From positions 1-41,890 of the forward strand of contig JAUWBH010000031.1 of assembly GCA_030605085.1 (NCBI GenBank): a stretch of DNA of 41,890 nt, in the 5' to 3' direction. The notes beneath the pieces were generated by a model that was not told the DNA's origin, searched no databases, and saw nothing but the letters and a program-made list of their open reading frames with translations. This DNA is from Promethearchaeota archaeon. GTDB lineage: Archaea > Asgardarchaeota > Lokiarchaeia > Sigynarchaeales > SOKP01. A program made the position numbers and the translations under genes. Below are positions 32,934-41,803 of the stretch, piece after piece; position 1 is the first letter of the stretch, and every line of letters begins with the position of its first letter.

Positions 32934-33761
32934 ATGTCTGAAGAAAAAAAATTCGAACATGTTAAAATCGAGATGGTAGAAGAGGGAAATTACGCTGTAG
33001 TATCAATAAATCGTCCTGATAAGTTGAACGCGCTTCAAAACCAAACACTTAGAGAAATTGCAGAAGCTTTAGAACCTTTAGAAGTGAACCCTAAAGCTCG
33101 ATGTGTAGTTTTACGCGGCACTAAAGACTTTACAAAAAAACCTGCCTTCTCTGCCGGCGCAGACCTCTCCGCGCGTAGTGGTTCTGATTTAGATCAACGT
33201 AATTTAAGACACCAATCGCATACTATATATAGGAGGCATAAGTATTACGATTTAATTGAAGAATTTCCTAAACCATTAATCGCAGCCGTTGATGGATATG
33301 CCTTAGGGGGTGGATTTGAATTAGTGTTAGTTTGTGATATTGTTATTGCTTCGAAGAGATCGGCTTTCGGTTTTCCTGAAATTGTTAGGGGCATTTTTCC
33401 CGGTAATGGGGGAACTCAAAGATTAATTCGAAATCTTGGCAAATATAGAACAAAGCAAATGATGTTTTTTGGCGACCATTACACGGCAGAAATGATGCAT
33501 GAATGGGGTATTGTCTCATATTTAGTTGATGACGATAAATTTGAGGATCTTGTGCACGAAAAAGCGTCTTGGTTAGGAAATGCTGCTACGAACAGCTTGT
33601 TTGTAATTAAAAAATGTATTGATTATGGATCTCAAGTACCGCTAAATGTAGGTCTGCAATTCGAACATTTAGGATTTGCTGTAAACTCTCAAAGCAAGGA
33701 TGTCATTGAAGGAGTAACCGCTTTCTTACAAAAAAGAACTCCTAAATTTAAGGGCAAATGA
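32934..33761 (+). CDS. Enoyl-CoA hydratase/isomerase
   Basis: This 275-residue crotonase-fold enzyme has both catalytic glutamates: Glu129 in LGGGFELVLVCD and Glu149 in FGFPEIVRGIFPGNGGTQRL. The oxyanion-hole region AFSAGADLSA (71-80) is present, and the C-terminal trimerisation helix is intact (VTAFLQKRTPKFKGK). It should hydrate trans-2-enoyl-CoA in beta-oxidation or a related aromatic-acid route. A GGTG sequence (32923-32926) sits 7 nt before the ATG and fits the archaeal anti-Shine-Dalgarno. It precedes the thiolase and SDR genes on the same strand, each with its own spacer and T-tract, so co-transcription is uncertain. Confidence 0.92.
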   Translation: MSEEKKFEHVKIEMVEEGNYAVVSINRPDKLNALQNQTLREIAEALEPLEVNPKARCVVLRGTKDFTKKPAFSAGADLSARSGSDLDQRNLRHQSHTIYRRHKYYDLIEEFPKPLIAAVDGYALGGGFELVLVCDIVIASKRSAFGFPEIVRGIFPGNGGTQRLIRNLGKYRTKQMMFFGDHYTAEMMHEWGIVSYLVDDDKFEDLVHEKASWLGNAATNSLFVIKKCIDYGSQVPLNVGLQFEHLGFAVNSQSKDVIEGVTAFLQKRTPKFKGK

Positions 33762-33804
33762 TATACGTACGTAATCGTTACTGATTTAAATTTTATTTCA
33801 TAGA

Positions 33805-33827
33805 TTTTTTTTTCTTAAATCTTTTTT
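33805..33827 (+). terminator. T-tract terminator after enoyl-CoA hydratase
   Basis: T9 and T6 runs lie in the 131-bp gap between the hydratase and thiolase genes, suggesting separate transcripts or partial termination. Confidence 0.4.
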
Positions 33828-33892
33828 ATTTTCTCGTATTAATACAAATAGAATTAAATTCAAAAATAAAAAAAATAAGAAAAAGTGGTTAC

Positions 33893-35170
33893 ATGGAAAT
33901 AAAAGAAGTTTGGCTCATTGATTATGCTCGTACAGCATTTTCGCGATCCAGACCAAAACAACCTGAAAGGGATGTATTTGGCGAAATAAGAGGAGATGAA
34001 TTACTTGCGGAGTTATTACTCAAATTTTTTGACGAGAAATTAGCCGCCAAGGGGATTGAAAGAAAAGATGTTGAAGAAATATCTGTAGGAGTAGCCGCTG
34101 GTGTGCTAGAAAATTGGACTTATGGGGGTCGAATTCCCGGATTTTTGGCAGGTTTTCCAGCAGAGGTTCCCGCATTCTCCATAGATAGGCAATGTGGTTC
34201 GGCGGGTTCAGGTATGCATGTCGGCATCATGGAAATTATGACCGGTCATGCTAAATGTGTATTAGCAACGGGTTTTGAACATATGACGCGCGTTCGAGGA
34301 AAGGGAGCAGTCCCTAATCTACAGATGATGAATAGCAAAAGCAAATACTATCGTCCCGAATTAGATATGGCTACTAGTTTCAATATGCTTCAAACTGCTC
34401 AATTATTATACGAAGAAGAAGTGCCAACATTTACTAAAGAAGATTTAGATAAATTTGGAGTAAGAAGCCACAATTTAACGATTAAAAGTCAAGAAAGTGG
34501 ATGGTTTAAAGGAGAAATTATTCCTATTGAGGATCATGTTGAAGGCAATCTTGAAGAAAAAATGATGGTTGATAGAGACATGAACGCAAGGAAATCAAAC
34601 TTAGAAACAGTTTCAAAATTACCTCGCTTATCTAAACCATTTTATTTAAAAAAAAATGGTGGTAGGAAAGGCTATATAGAAAGAGAATGTACAAAAGATG
34701 GAGTAATAACAGTTGGAAGTTCCTCTCCTTTAAATGCTGGAGCGACAGCAGCTGTTCTCATGGAAGCGGAGGAAGCTAAAAAGAGAGGACTTGATCCTAT
34801 GGCAAGAATTATATCTATTGGATGGGCTGGTGTACATCCTGCGACAATGGGGCGCGGACCAGTTCCTGCAACGCAAAGAGCATTAGCTTATGCAGGGTTA
34901 AAAGCAGACGATATTGATTTTTGGGAAATAAACGAAGCCTTCTGCATTGTTGCGCTAAACTGTATGGATAAATTGAATGTTCCAGAAGAAAAAGTTAATG
35001 TTATGGGAGGATCTACCGCTATTGGGCATCCTTTAGGTTCTACTATGGTGCGACTTACAGGTACCGTAGCTAGGATTTTGAAGGATAACAAAGCTAAATA
35101 CGGAATAGCTAACGCTTGCGTTGGTGGCGGTCAAGGAGTTGCCACAATTATTGAAAATCTTGACGCATAA
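33893..35170 (+). CDS. Thiolase (acetyl-CoA acyltransferase)
   Basis: This full-length 425-residue thiolase has every catalytic element: the acyl-accepting Cys101 in DRQCGSAGSGMHVG, Asn347-Glu-Ala-Phe350 (NEAF), His379 in STAIGHPLGSTM and the second Cys409 in NACVGGGQG. It cleaves 3-oxoacyl-CoA with CoA, or condenses acyl-CoAs, in the cytoplasm. The last step of beta-oxidation is the most likely role given the hydratase before it and the SDR after it. The GGSTAIGHPLG variant of the usual GGAIALGHP sequence is seen in several archaeal and bacterial acyl-CoA thiolases. The start MEIKEVWLIDYART follows the leader aaaaagtggttac. Confidence 0.93.
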   Translation: MEIKEVWLIDYARTAFSRSRPKQPERDVFGEIRGDELLAELLLKFFDEKLAAKGIERKDVEEISVGVAAGVLENWTYGGRIPGFLAGFPAEVPAFSIDRQCGSAGSGMHVGIMEIMTGHAKCVLATGFEHMTRVRGKGAVPNLQMMNSKSKYYRPELDMATSFNMLQTAQLLYEEEVPTFTKEDLDKFGVRSHNLTIKSQESGWFKGEIIPIEDHVEGNLEEKMMVDRDMNARKSNLETVSKLPRLSKPFYLKKNGGRKGYIERECTKDGVITVGSSSPLNAGATAAVLMEAEEAKKRGLDPMARIISIGWAGVHPATMGRGPVPATQRALAYAGLKADDIDFWEINEAFCIVALNCMDKLNVPEEKVNVMGGSTAIGHPLGSTMVRLTGTVARILKDNKAKYGIANACVGGGQGVATIIENLDA

Positions 35171-35176
35171 CTCAAC

Positions 35177-35200
35177 TTTTTTAATTCATTCTTTTTTTTT
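35177..35200 (+). terminator. T-tract terminator after thiolase
   Basis: T6 and T9 runs start 7 nt after the thiolase stop codon, in the 65-bp gap before the SDR gene. Confidence 0.45.
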
Positions 35201-35235
35201 AAATATTATAAAAACTTTTTTTTAAAAGTGATTGC

Positions 35236-36036
35236 ATGACTCATATATCAGATTTATTTAAATTAGATGGAAAAGTTGCTCTTGTTACAGGTGGCGGGAG
35301 AGGTTTGGGGTATTTTTCCGCTGAAGGATTGACCGAAGCAGGAGCAGATGTGGCGATTTGTGGAAGAGATATTCATGGAAAATTGGATAATGCTCTTGAA
35401 AAGTTAAAAAAATCAGGACGAGATTGCATATCAATTAAGTGCGATGTATCAAAAGAGATTGAAGTAAAACAAATGGCAAAAACAATTAAAAACTATTATG
35501 GTAAATGCGATATTCTTGTAAATAACGCCGGAATTGGCGATGTAGCTCCATCTAAAACGTATAGTTTAAGTCGGTGGAATAATTTAATTAATACTAATTT
35601 AACGGGGACATTCTTGTGTTGTCGAGAAATAGGGAAAATGATGATAAGACAAAAAAACGGAAGGATCATTAACTTTTCTAGCGAAAATGGACAAGTAGGA
35701 TTTTCTGTTGGTATGACTGCTTACGCAACAACCAAAATAGGAATTATTGGTCTTACGAGATCGTTAGCTGTTGAATGGGGTAAGTATAACATCAAGGTTA
35801 ATGCCATTCTCCCAGGCAACATGGAAGAAGGGATGATGTTGGTGCTTAAAGATAAAAATGGTCCAATGTATAAAACAATTGGAGAACCGTTATTGAAACT
35901 AATCCCATTAAAACGATTCGGTTCAGGGGACGATATTAAAGGAGCGATTGTTTTTCTAGCATCAGAAGCAAGTAGTTATATTTCGGGCGCAAAAATTGTA
36001 GTTGATGGCGGTTTTACAATTAATGCTGGTATTTAG
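35236..36036 (+). CDS. SDR oxidoreductase (FabG/gluconate-5-dehydrogenase-like)
   Basis: This 266-residue classical SDR has the coenzyme loop VTGGGRGLGYFSAEGL (17-32), CDVSK after the adenine strand, and NNAGIGD. The catalytic Ser is in INFSSENGQ, with Tyr163-x3-Lys167 (YATTK), then NAILPGNMEEGMM and FLASEASSYISGAKIVVDGGF at the end. It should oxidise or reduce a hydroxy/keto group with NAD(P). Beside a thiolase and a hydratase, 3-hydroxyacyl-CoA dehydrogenase activity is possible, but FabG-like family members act on many alcohols. The stop is TAG. It is not the MFE-2 type seen at 19309, so the two SDRs probably differ in substrate. It converges on Fe-S paralogue C. Confidence 0.88.
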   Translation: MTHISDLFKLDGKVALVTGGGRGLGYFSAEGLTEAGADVAICGRDIHGKLDNALEKLKKSGRDCISIKCDVSKEIEVKQMAKTIKNYYGKCDILVNNAGIGDVAPSKTYSLSRWNNLINTNLTGTFLCCREIGKMMIRQKNGRIINFSSENGQVGFSVGMTAYATTKIGIIGLTRSLAVEWGKYNIKVNAILPGNMEEGMMLVLKDKNGPMYKTIGEPLLKLIPLKRFGSGDDIKGAIVFLASEASSYISGAKIVVDGGFTINAGI

Positions 36037-36157
36037 AAATGATGATGTTCCTAATGTTATTCTTAACCATGGTGGTAAGTTGACGCGAAATGATCGATTC
36101 TCTTTTTACAAATTATAGTTTAGAGAAGGAAAAATAGCTTTTTACTAAAAATTTAAT

Positions 36158-36181
36158 AAAAAAAAGGTTATAAAAAAAAAA
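36158..36181 (-). terminator. Double T-tract terminator of Fe-S paralogue C
   Basis: On the minus strand, T10 then T8 runs begin 5 nt past the stop at 36186. The pattern resembles that behind paralogue B. Confidence 0.45.
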
Positions 36182-36185
36182 TTGT

Positions 36186-37310
36186 TTAATCTGGGCGTGA
36201 AGGAGGTAATCGTACTATTCTTTCATTTTCGACTAAAGAAATCGCGTTTTCAGGGCAAAAATAGGCACAAACACCACATCCTATACAACGATCTACTGTA
36301 TTTTCAGCCTTTCCGTCATCATTTAACTTCATTGAACTTGTATGACAATGTTCAACACATGTACCGCATCCTACACAAATATCCTGATTAACTTGAGTAA
36401 TATAGTTAGTGGCATTCACAGAAGGACCGGGTACTTGCCCACAACAGCAAGTGCAACAATTACATATGCTTGTCTCGTCTCTTTTTATATCAAAATTCGG
36501 ATGATAAGCTTTATGAACCAATCCATCTTCTTCAGCTTTTTTTAATATTTTTAAAGCTTCTTCTTTGCTTACCATTCTGCAGAATCCCTGTTCAGTTGTA
36601 TAGCGAGCACTCTTACCGAATGTGAAACAATTCTCCCTATCATCCGTCTGTTTACAAGATTGACCTAACAAATCCTTATGATGCCGGCAAAAACAATGTC
36701 CAACTGCAATATCATCAAATTTTGCAATTATTTCTTCCACTGTTTGAGCAGGTAAGATTTTTTGCTCGGGGGCTTCTATTTCTCTGTCAATTACAATTTC
36801 CTTACCAGTGGCTTTATTTTCTCTAAATGGGATAGTTCGATCAATTGGCGGCATTTTTTCGATAAAAGAAAGTACAGCGTCATAATTCGCGTTTATACGT
36901 TCCCTCCCTTCGCTCATAAGTTTTCCAAATAATTGTGCTATTTCTTTAGTTTCTGCAGTTTCTTCTAATGCTTTCATAAAAGTATATTCAAATACGCCAA
37001 CATTTACGAAAGGCATCAGGCGATAAACCATTAATCCACTTCTATTTGGTTGATTAAAAATAAGGCCCTTCTTTGCTAAAACCTCAACTTTTTTCTCAAT
37101 TTCTTCTTCTGATAAGCCACTGCTCTCTTTTAGTTGTTCCATTGTTTGAGATTTCCTTTTTCTAAATGCTAATATGAAATTTAAATATTCTTCATCTACT
37201 AAATATTTCAAAATAGTTAGTAAAGTATCAGTTACCGGATATGGAGTTCCTCCAGCACTATTAATGGCTTGTGCCACTTTTTTGTATTTCCTATCTATAT
37301 CTACAGACAT
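36186..37310 (-). CDS. Winged-helix/Fe-S protein, paralogue C
   Basis: This 374-residue protein is very close to paralogue B over the whole length. It has the winged-helix-like N-terminus with SQTMEQLKESSGLSEEE, the first cysteine set C206, C208, C219, C228 (HCFCRHHKDLLGQSC), the block C283-N-C-C-T-C-C-C290, and the dicluster ferredoxin (CVGCGTCVEHCHTS, CIGCGVCAYFCPEN). As in B, the first cluster's final Cys is not followed by Pro, unlike paralogue A. It is a single gene with a double T-tract behind it, near the SDR and thiolase genes. It is proposed as an electron carrier or redox-sensing protein of the acyl-CoA/C1 island. The biochemical role is unknown. Confidence 0.75.
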   Translation of the reverse strand: MSVDIDRKYKKVAQAINSAGGTPYPVTDTLLTILKYLVDEEYLNFILAFRKRKSQTMEQLKESSGLSEEEIEKKVEVLAKKGLIFNQPNRSGLMVYRLMPFVNVGVFEYTFMKALEETAETKEIAQLFGKLMSEGRERINANYDAVLSFIEKMPPIDRTIPFRENKATGKEIVIDREIEAPEQKILPAQTVEEIIAKFDDIAVGHCFCRHHKDLLGQSCKQTDDRENCFTFGKSARYTTEQGFCRMVSKEEALKILKKAEEDGLVHKAYHPNFDIKRDETSICNCCTCCCGQVPGPSVNATNYITQVNQDICVGCGTCVEHCHTSSMKLNDDGKAENTVDRCIGCGVCAYFCPENAISLVENERIVRLPPSRPD

Positions 37311-37570
37311 CCTTTTCCAATTTTATCTATTTTATTAGTCTTAAATTCTAATATTGATTATATTTAGGTTATTAATTTATTAAATTTATATTAATCTGTT
37401 TTGATTTTATGATTTTATTATGTCAGTAATGAAAAATGGCGCTAGAATTTAAAGTTTAAATTCAGAAGTAAATTTATAATAACCAATTCTCTTATGAATT
37501 AGTTATTACATAAATATAAAACTAAAATTGTATTAACTTGAAAATTATCAATTAGTTATAGTGGAAGGCT

Positions 37571-38827
37571 ATGGAAAGAGAGAAACATTTGATAAGTCCT
37601 ACAATTTCTAAGCTTATAAATGATTTAAAAAGTGGAAAACAAGCTGTACTTGATCAATTTTTGCTGAAAATTGAAAAAAATGGAACCCCTCTAATTGAAC
37701 CAATCAATGATGATGAAAATCACAAATTAGTGACATTTATAGTTCGGACAGATGAAGATACGCAAAACATCGTAGTTATATGCTCGTTAGCAGATCAATA
37801 TGATGTTATATCAAATAATATCTGTGAACGAATTGAAAATACGAATTTTTATTACAAAACCTTTATAGTTCTCAACGGCACTCGTACAATTTACACTATA
37901 AGCAAAAATAACTCTCTCCTCTATGGAGGTTTTTACGAAAACTTGATGAGAAATTGGCAGACGTGTTCACCAGACCCATTTAACTCAAAAGGATTTGTAC
38001 AGCGATATAGCAGGGAGGGACAGAGGTTCGTAATTGAATACTCTGTCCTTGAAATGCCCGATGCAAAACCAAGGAAATGGACGATACATAATGAGAAGAT
38101 ACTCCCTGGAAAATTAGAAGAGATGGATTTTTACAGTAAAATTCTAAAAATGAAACGAAAAATCTGGGTTTATACTCCACAGGATTTTAATAAAAGAGGA
38201 AAGTTATACCATTTCTTAGTGATTTTTGATGGAAAGGCATTTCTCGAATTTACACAAACTCCTACGATTCTTGATAACCTACAAGCCAAAAACAAAATTC
38301 CACCAGTAGTAGCCATATTCATCCATAATTACAGCGGTTTACAGAGAGGAAAAGATTTAAATTGTTATCCTCCGTTCGCAGAATTTATTGCTAATGAATT
38401 AGTACCATGGGCTCGAAAAAATTATCACATCTCATCTAATCCTTCACAATTAGTAACAATTGGGAGTAGCTCCGGTGGATTAACGGCGTCATTCATCGCA
38501 TATAAATATCCAGAAACTTTTGGAAAAATACTATCACTATCGGGCTATTATGCGTGGTCACCGGGTAATGTTTGGTTCCAACGGAGTCGTCATTATTATG
38601 GAAAAGATTTCATTCGTTGGTGGACCGAAGAGGATGAAAAAGAAGAAGAATGGCTTACAAAACAATTTTTGCGAAGTGAAAAATTACCGCTAAAATTTTA
38701 TGTAAATGTTGGCAATCTCGAAACCAGAGCAATCAAATGGGTTCGAAATTTTCGTAATATGCTTCAAAAAAAGGAATATCCGCATTATTACGAAGAATAT
38801 CCAGGAGGACACGAATATATTGCGTAG
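37571..38827 (+). CDS. Esterase family protein (enterochelin-esterase-like), in-frame TAG near the end
   Basis: This 418-residue protein has an N-terminal immunoglobulin-like accessory region as in Fes-type proteins (about 1-165: LVTFIVRTDEDTQNIVVICS). An esterase-D-like alpha/beta domain follows (RKIWVYTPQDFNKRGK), with nucleophile Ser300 in IGSSSGGLTASF and catalytic His414 in EYPGGHEYI. It has no signal peptide, so it probably acts on cytoplasmic esters. The frame stops at TAG 38825-38827. The next codons (REYLPDGLLYLIGS, TAA at 38870) are exactly the family's continuation, where the interrupted codon is normally Trp (HEYI-A-W-R). A nonsense mutation of TGG to TAG that removes the last 15 residues is the simplest reading. 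A ggaagg sequence precedes the ATG. Confidence 0.85.
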   Translation: MEREKHLISPTISKLINDLKSGKQAVLDQFLLKIEKNGTPLIEPINDDENHKLVTFIVRTDEDTQNIVVICSLADQYDVISNNICERIENTNFYYKTFIVLNGTRTIYTISKNNSLLYGGFYENLMRNWQTCSPDPFNSKGFVQRYSREGQRFVIEYSVLEMPDAKPRKWTIHNEKILPGKLEEMDFYSKILKMKRKIWVYTPQDFNKRGKLYHFLVIFDGKAFLEFTQTPTILDNLQAKNKIPPVVAIFIHNYSGLQRGKDLNCYPPFAEFIANELVPWARKNYHISSNPSQLVTIGSSSGGLTASFIAYKYPETFGKILSLSGYYAWSPGNVWFQRSRHYYGKDFIRWWTEEDEKEEEWLTKQFLRSEKLPLKFYVNVGNLETRAIKWVRNFRNMLQKKEYPHYYEEYPGGHEYIA

Positions 38828-39030
38828 CGTGAGTATCTTCCTGATGGATTATTGTATTTAATTGGTTCGTAAGATTATTCTAAAATTTAGAATAATTATT
38901 TTGGAGTTCTAATTTACATAGAATAGATTTATAAGAAAAAAAACAATAAGAAAGTTTAGAGAACTATTTATAAAAGATATAATAAATAGAATTGACTCGT
39001 ATTTAAAGCTAATATATTGTAAAATATGTA

Positions 39031-39960
39031 TTGATAAATAACATTAGAGATGATAATTTGAATTCAGAGTTAAGAAGATTCTACCCGCTTGCTATGGTCA
39101 ATATCACGAATAGGTGTACTTTAAAATGTAAACATTGCTTCGTTTTTCGGGAGGGCAATCCTAACATTCCTACAAAAAAGAGCGAAATGCCAGCAGATGT
39201 GATGATAAAAGAGATCAAAAAATACAAAAGGAGGCACGGCATTTACTCAATGGTATGGATGGGGGGAGAACCGCTTCTACGAAAAGATGTTTTGAAATTA
39301 GGTGTTAAGCTATTCCCTCGAAATGTCGTTACCACTAATGGAACACTTCCTCTAATTAACTTAGGACCAAAAACAAAATGGGTTATATCGTTAGATGGTC
39401 CTGAAGAAATTAATGACGAAATACGTGGAAAGGGGTGTTTCAAAAGGGTTATCTCTAATTTAAACAGTTTACCAGATGATTTTACAGGAGAACTTCAATG
39501 TCAATGCGTAATCACTAAAAAAAACGAAGGTGAGTTTGAAGAACTTATTGATTTTTTAATCAAAGAATCTCTAGTTAGAGGATTTATATTCTCTTTTTAC
39601 GTTCCAAGGAAGAATGATACATCTGAATTTTCTTGGAAGTCTTTAAAAGAGCGAGATTTTGCTGTGAAAAAAGCTCATGCCATGAAAAAGAAATATCCGA
39701 ATTTTATACTCAATAAGGAGTTAGCCTTTGAATTGTTATTATCTCAAAATGCATTGGCAATAACCAATAATTGTCCGATGAAGAAATATTTACTGCCACT
39801 TTATTTAGGAGATGACGGATTTGAGATTCCTTTTTGTTGTCATGGAAACGATGTGAACTGTGATTTATGTGGATCTTTTGGTGTATTCCATCTTGGAGCC
39901 TTGATAAAGACGAATCCACTCTTCGATTTTGAAAATGCGAGCAGAGAATATGTTCTTTAA
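39031..39960 (+). CDS. Radical SAM protein
   Basis: This 309-residue radical SAM enzyme has the cluster motif C29-x3-C33-x2-C36 (CTLKCKHC), SMVWMGGEPLLRKD (the GGE motif), VVTTNGTLP and VISLDGPEEINDE. The C-terminal region carries more cysteines (NNCPMKKY, PFCCHGND, CDLCGSFG) that may bind a second cluster. That pattern recalls HpnH-like and other SPASM-type proteins without matching one exactly. No ATG precedes the motif in frame: I use TTG 39031, and TTG 39058 is also possible. It stands between the esterase and an enoyl-CoA hydratase-like gene, with 150-bp AT-rich gaps on both sides. The product cannot be predicted. Confidence 0.8.
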   Translation: MINNIRDDNLNSELRRFYPLAMVNITNRCTLKCKHCFVFREGNPNIPTKKSEMPADVMIKEIKKYKRRHGIYSMVWMGGEPLLRKDVLKLGVKLFPRNVVTTNGTLPLINLGPKTKWVISLDGPEEINDEIRGKGCFKRVISNLNSLPDDFTGELQCQCVITKKNEGEFEELIDFLIKESLVRGFIFSFYVPRKNDTSEFSWKSLKERDFAVKKAHAMKKKYPNFILNKELAFELLLSQNALAITNNCPMKKYLLPLYLGDDGFEIPFCCHGNDVNCDLCGSFGVFHLGALIKTNPLFDFENASREYVL

Positions 39961-40078
39961 ACTATATTAAATCGATCTTAAAATTTGTTTAACATTATCT
40001 AAGTTTTTTTAAATAAAAATACTGATTATGTAAATTATTGCAAAAACATTTTATTAAAATAAAATTCAATTGGTGTAA

Positions 40079-40927
40079 ATGAAAGAATATAACACTTTAA
40101 AAATAGAAGAAAGAGAAGATGGAATTTCGATCATTGCTTTCAACAGACCAAAAAGATTGAACGCAATGAATTTCGAACTAATTGAGGAGATGTTTGATTA
40201 TCTGAATCATTTAGAAAATAGTTACGAAATTCGGGTTGTTATTTTAACTGGTGAAGGTCGTGCGTTCTCATCAGGTACAGATTTAAAAGATAGTCAAGTT
40301 ATTAATAAAAGAAAAATTCCGGAAGAATTTCAGAAACATAAATTCCTGCTCACAGATGATAAAATAAAACGTTTAATAATTGTCCAAAAATTATTGGGGC
40401 AAGTAATGATAATGCTCAGAAAAGTCCCGCAACCCGTAATCGCAGCAGTGAGAGGACCTGTTTATGGGGGCGGTCTCTCGTTTGCTCTTGGAGCGGATAT
40501 ACGTATAGCAGGAGAAAGTGCCGAGTTTTGCAACCAGTTTATAAATATTGGTGTTTCAGGAGCAGACTGTGGAAGTTCATATTGGCTTCCTCGCTTAATA
40601 GGATTTTCTAGAGCAGCAGAATTTATGTATACGGGACGGATAATTAATGCCAAAGAAGCTGAACGAATCGGTCTAGTTTCGAAAGTCGTGGCTGACGATG
40701 AAATCCTTAACGAAGCTTTAAAAGTGGCAAAGGAAATATTAAATAAAAGTCCAATGGGAATTAGATTCACGAAAGACGCTTTAAATATGAATATTGATGC
40801 TCCTTCTATTGAGGCGGCAATTAAATTAGAAAATAGGACTCAAGTCATTTGTTTTAATACGAACGATGCTATTGAAGGTGTCTTTTCCATGCTAGAAAAA
40901 AGAGATCCAAAATACGATAAATGGTAA
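40079..40927 (+). CDS. Crotonase-superfamily protein lacking the hydratase Glu pair
   Basis: This 282-residue crotonase-fold protein has the usual start IIAFNRPKRLNAM, the oxyanion region AFSSGTDLKDS (62-72) and the typical tail. At the two hydratase glutamate positions it has Ser134 (YGGGLSFALGAD) and Phe154 (FCNQFINIGVS) instead. An aspartate at 163 (GADCGSSYWLPRLIG) aligns near the catalytic Asp used by isomerase and dehalogenase-type relatives. It is therefore more likely an isomerase, hydrolase or other CoA-thioester enzyme than a plain hydratase. It is followed 43 bp later by the MBL-fold hydrolase on the same strand, so a shared transcript is likely. Confidence 0.85.
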   Translation: MKEYNTLKIEEREDGISIIAFNRPKRLNAMNFELIEEMFDYLNHLENSYEIRVVILTGEGRAFSSGTDLKDSQVINKRKIPEEFQKHKFLLTDDKIKRLIIVQKLLGQVMIMLRKVPQPVIAAVRGPVYGGGLSFALGADIRIAGESAEFCNQFINIGVSGADCGSSYWLPRLIGFSRAAEFMYTGRIINAKEAERIGLVSKVVADDEILNEALKVAKEILNKSPMGIRFTKDALNMNIDAPSIEAAIKLENRTQVICFNTNDAIEGVFSMLEKRDPKYDKW

Positions 40928-40970
40928 TAACGAATTCCAAAATTTATTAATTTATGTAAAGTGATGAAAA

Positions 40971-41756
40971 GTGGTTTGGATACGAAGTGTTGGAAAATTT
41001 AACGATAATACATATTTATTTGACTCAATGTTGTTTGATGCACCTTTAGGAATGGCTTTTTTCTTATTAGAGGGAACAAAAAAGAAAATTCTAATTGATG
41101 CTTCCAGTATAGCCGAAGCTGAACGATTTGCTGTTAAATTAAAAGATACGCAATTAAGACCGGATTTTCTTATTTTAACACATCCTCACTTTGATCACGC
41201 AGCAGGAGCGCTACAATTTAAAAAAAGTTTTCCTGATATCAAAGTAATGGCAAGCTATTCAGCAATAGATTCATTGAAACATAATTCAGAATTTAACGAA
41301 GCTTTCAACGAAGTTATTTCAAATTTGGAGCCAATAGACGATATTACTCCATTAAAGGAAGGAGATATAATCGACTTAGGCGAATTGCAAGTTCAAATAA
41401 TTGAAACTCCTGGACACACTAAATGTAGTATTTCTCTTTTTGACCTAAAAAATAAGATGATTTTTGTTGGTGATTCACTAGGATATATGTGGACAAGGGA
41501 TCTTATAATGCCGCCAATCATGCCACCTGAATTCTCAGAAGAAAAATTATTTACGACTTTTGATAAGATTAAAAAATTAAATTACTCTTCAATAGGCTTA
41601 GCGCATTTTGGCTTTTTAACTAAACGAATAGCAAGGACTTTCCCTGAAAAAGCGAGATCGTGCTATTTGTTCTGGAAAGATTTTTTTGTTTCAGAATGGA
41701 CAAACCATAAGAACGAGGAAAAAGTGGTTAAAAACTTTATTAAAAAATTAGGCTAA
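40971..41756 (+). CDS. MBL-fold metallo-hydrolase
   Basis: This 261-residue metallo-beta-lactamase-fold protein has the first metal motif H71-P-H73-F-D75-H76 (LTHPHFDHAAG). The third-ligand His is in IETPGHTKCSISLF, the bridging Asp in IFVGDSLGYM, and the last His in GLAHFGFL. The GTG start at 40971 gives VWIRSVGKFNDNTYL; an ATG seven bases upstream is out of frame. The protein has no signal peptide. MBL-fold hydrolases of this size split thioesters, lactones or phosphoesters. Paired with the crotonase-fold gene just upstream, an acyl-CoA thioesterase or lactonase role is plausible but unproven. Confidence 0.88.
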   Translation: MVWIRSVGKFNDNTYLFDSMLFDAPLGMAFFLLEGTKKKILIDASSIAEAERFAVKLKDTQLRPDFLILTHPHFDHAAGALQFKKSFPDIKVMASYSAIDSLKHNSEFNEAFNEVISNLEPIDDITPLKEGDIIDLGELQVQIIETPGHTKCSISLFDLKNKMIFVGDSLGYMWTRDLIMPPIMPPEFSEEKLFTTFDKIKKLNYSSIGLAHFGFLTKRIARTFPEKARSCYLFWKDFFVSEWTNHKNEEKVVKNFIKKLG

Positions 41757-41790
41757 TTTTATAAAGAAAGGATCAATTATAAAATAGCCG

Positions 41791-41798
41791 TTTTTTTT
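41791..41798 (+). terminator. T8 terminator after MBL hydrolase
   Basis: Eight T begin 35 nt after the stop codon, where the + strand transcript of the crotonase/MBL pair should end. Confidence 0.4.
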
Positions 41799-41803
41799 GT
41801 TTT

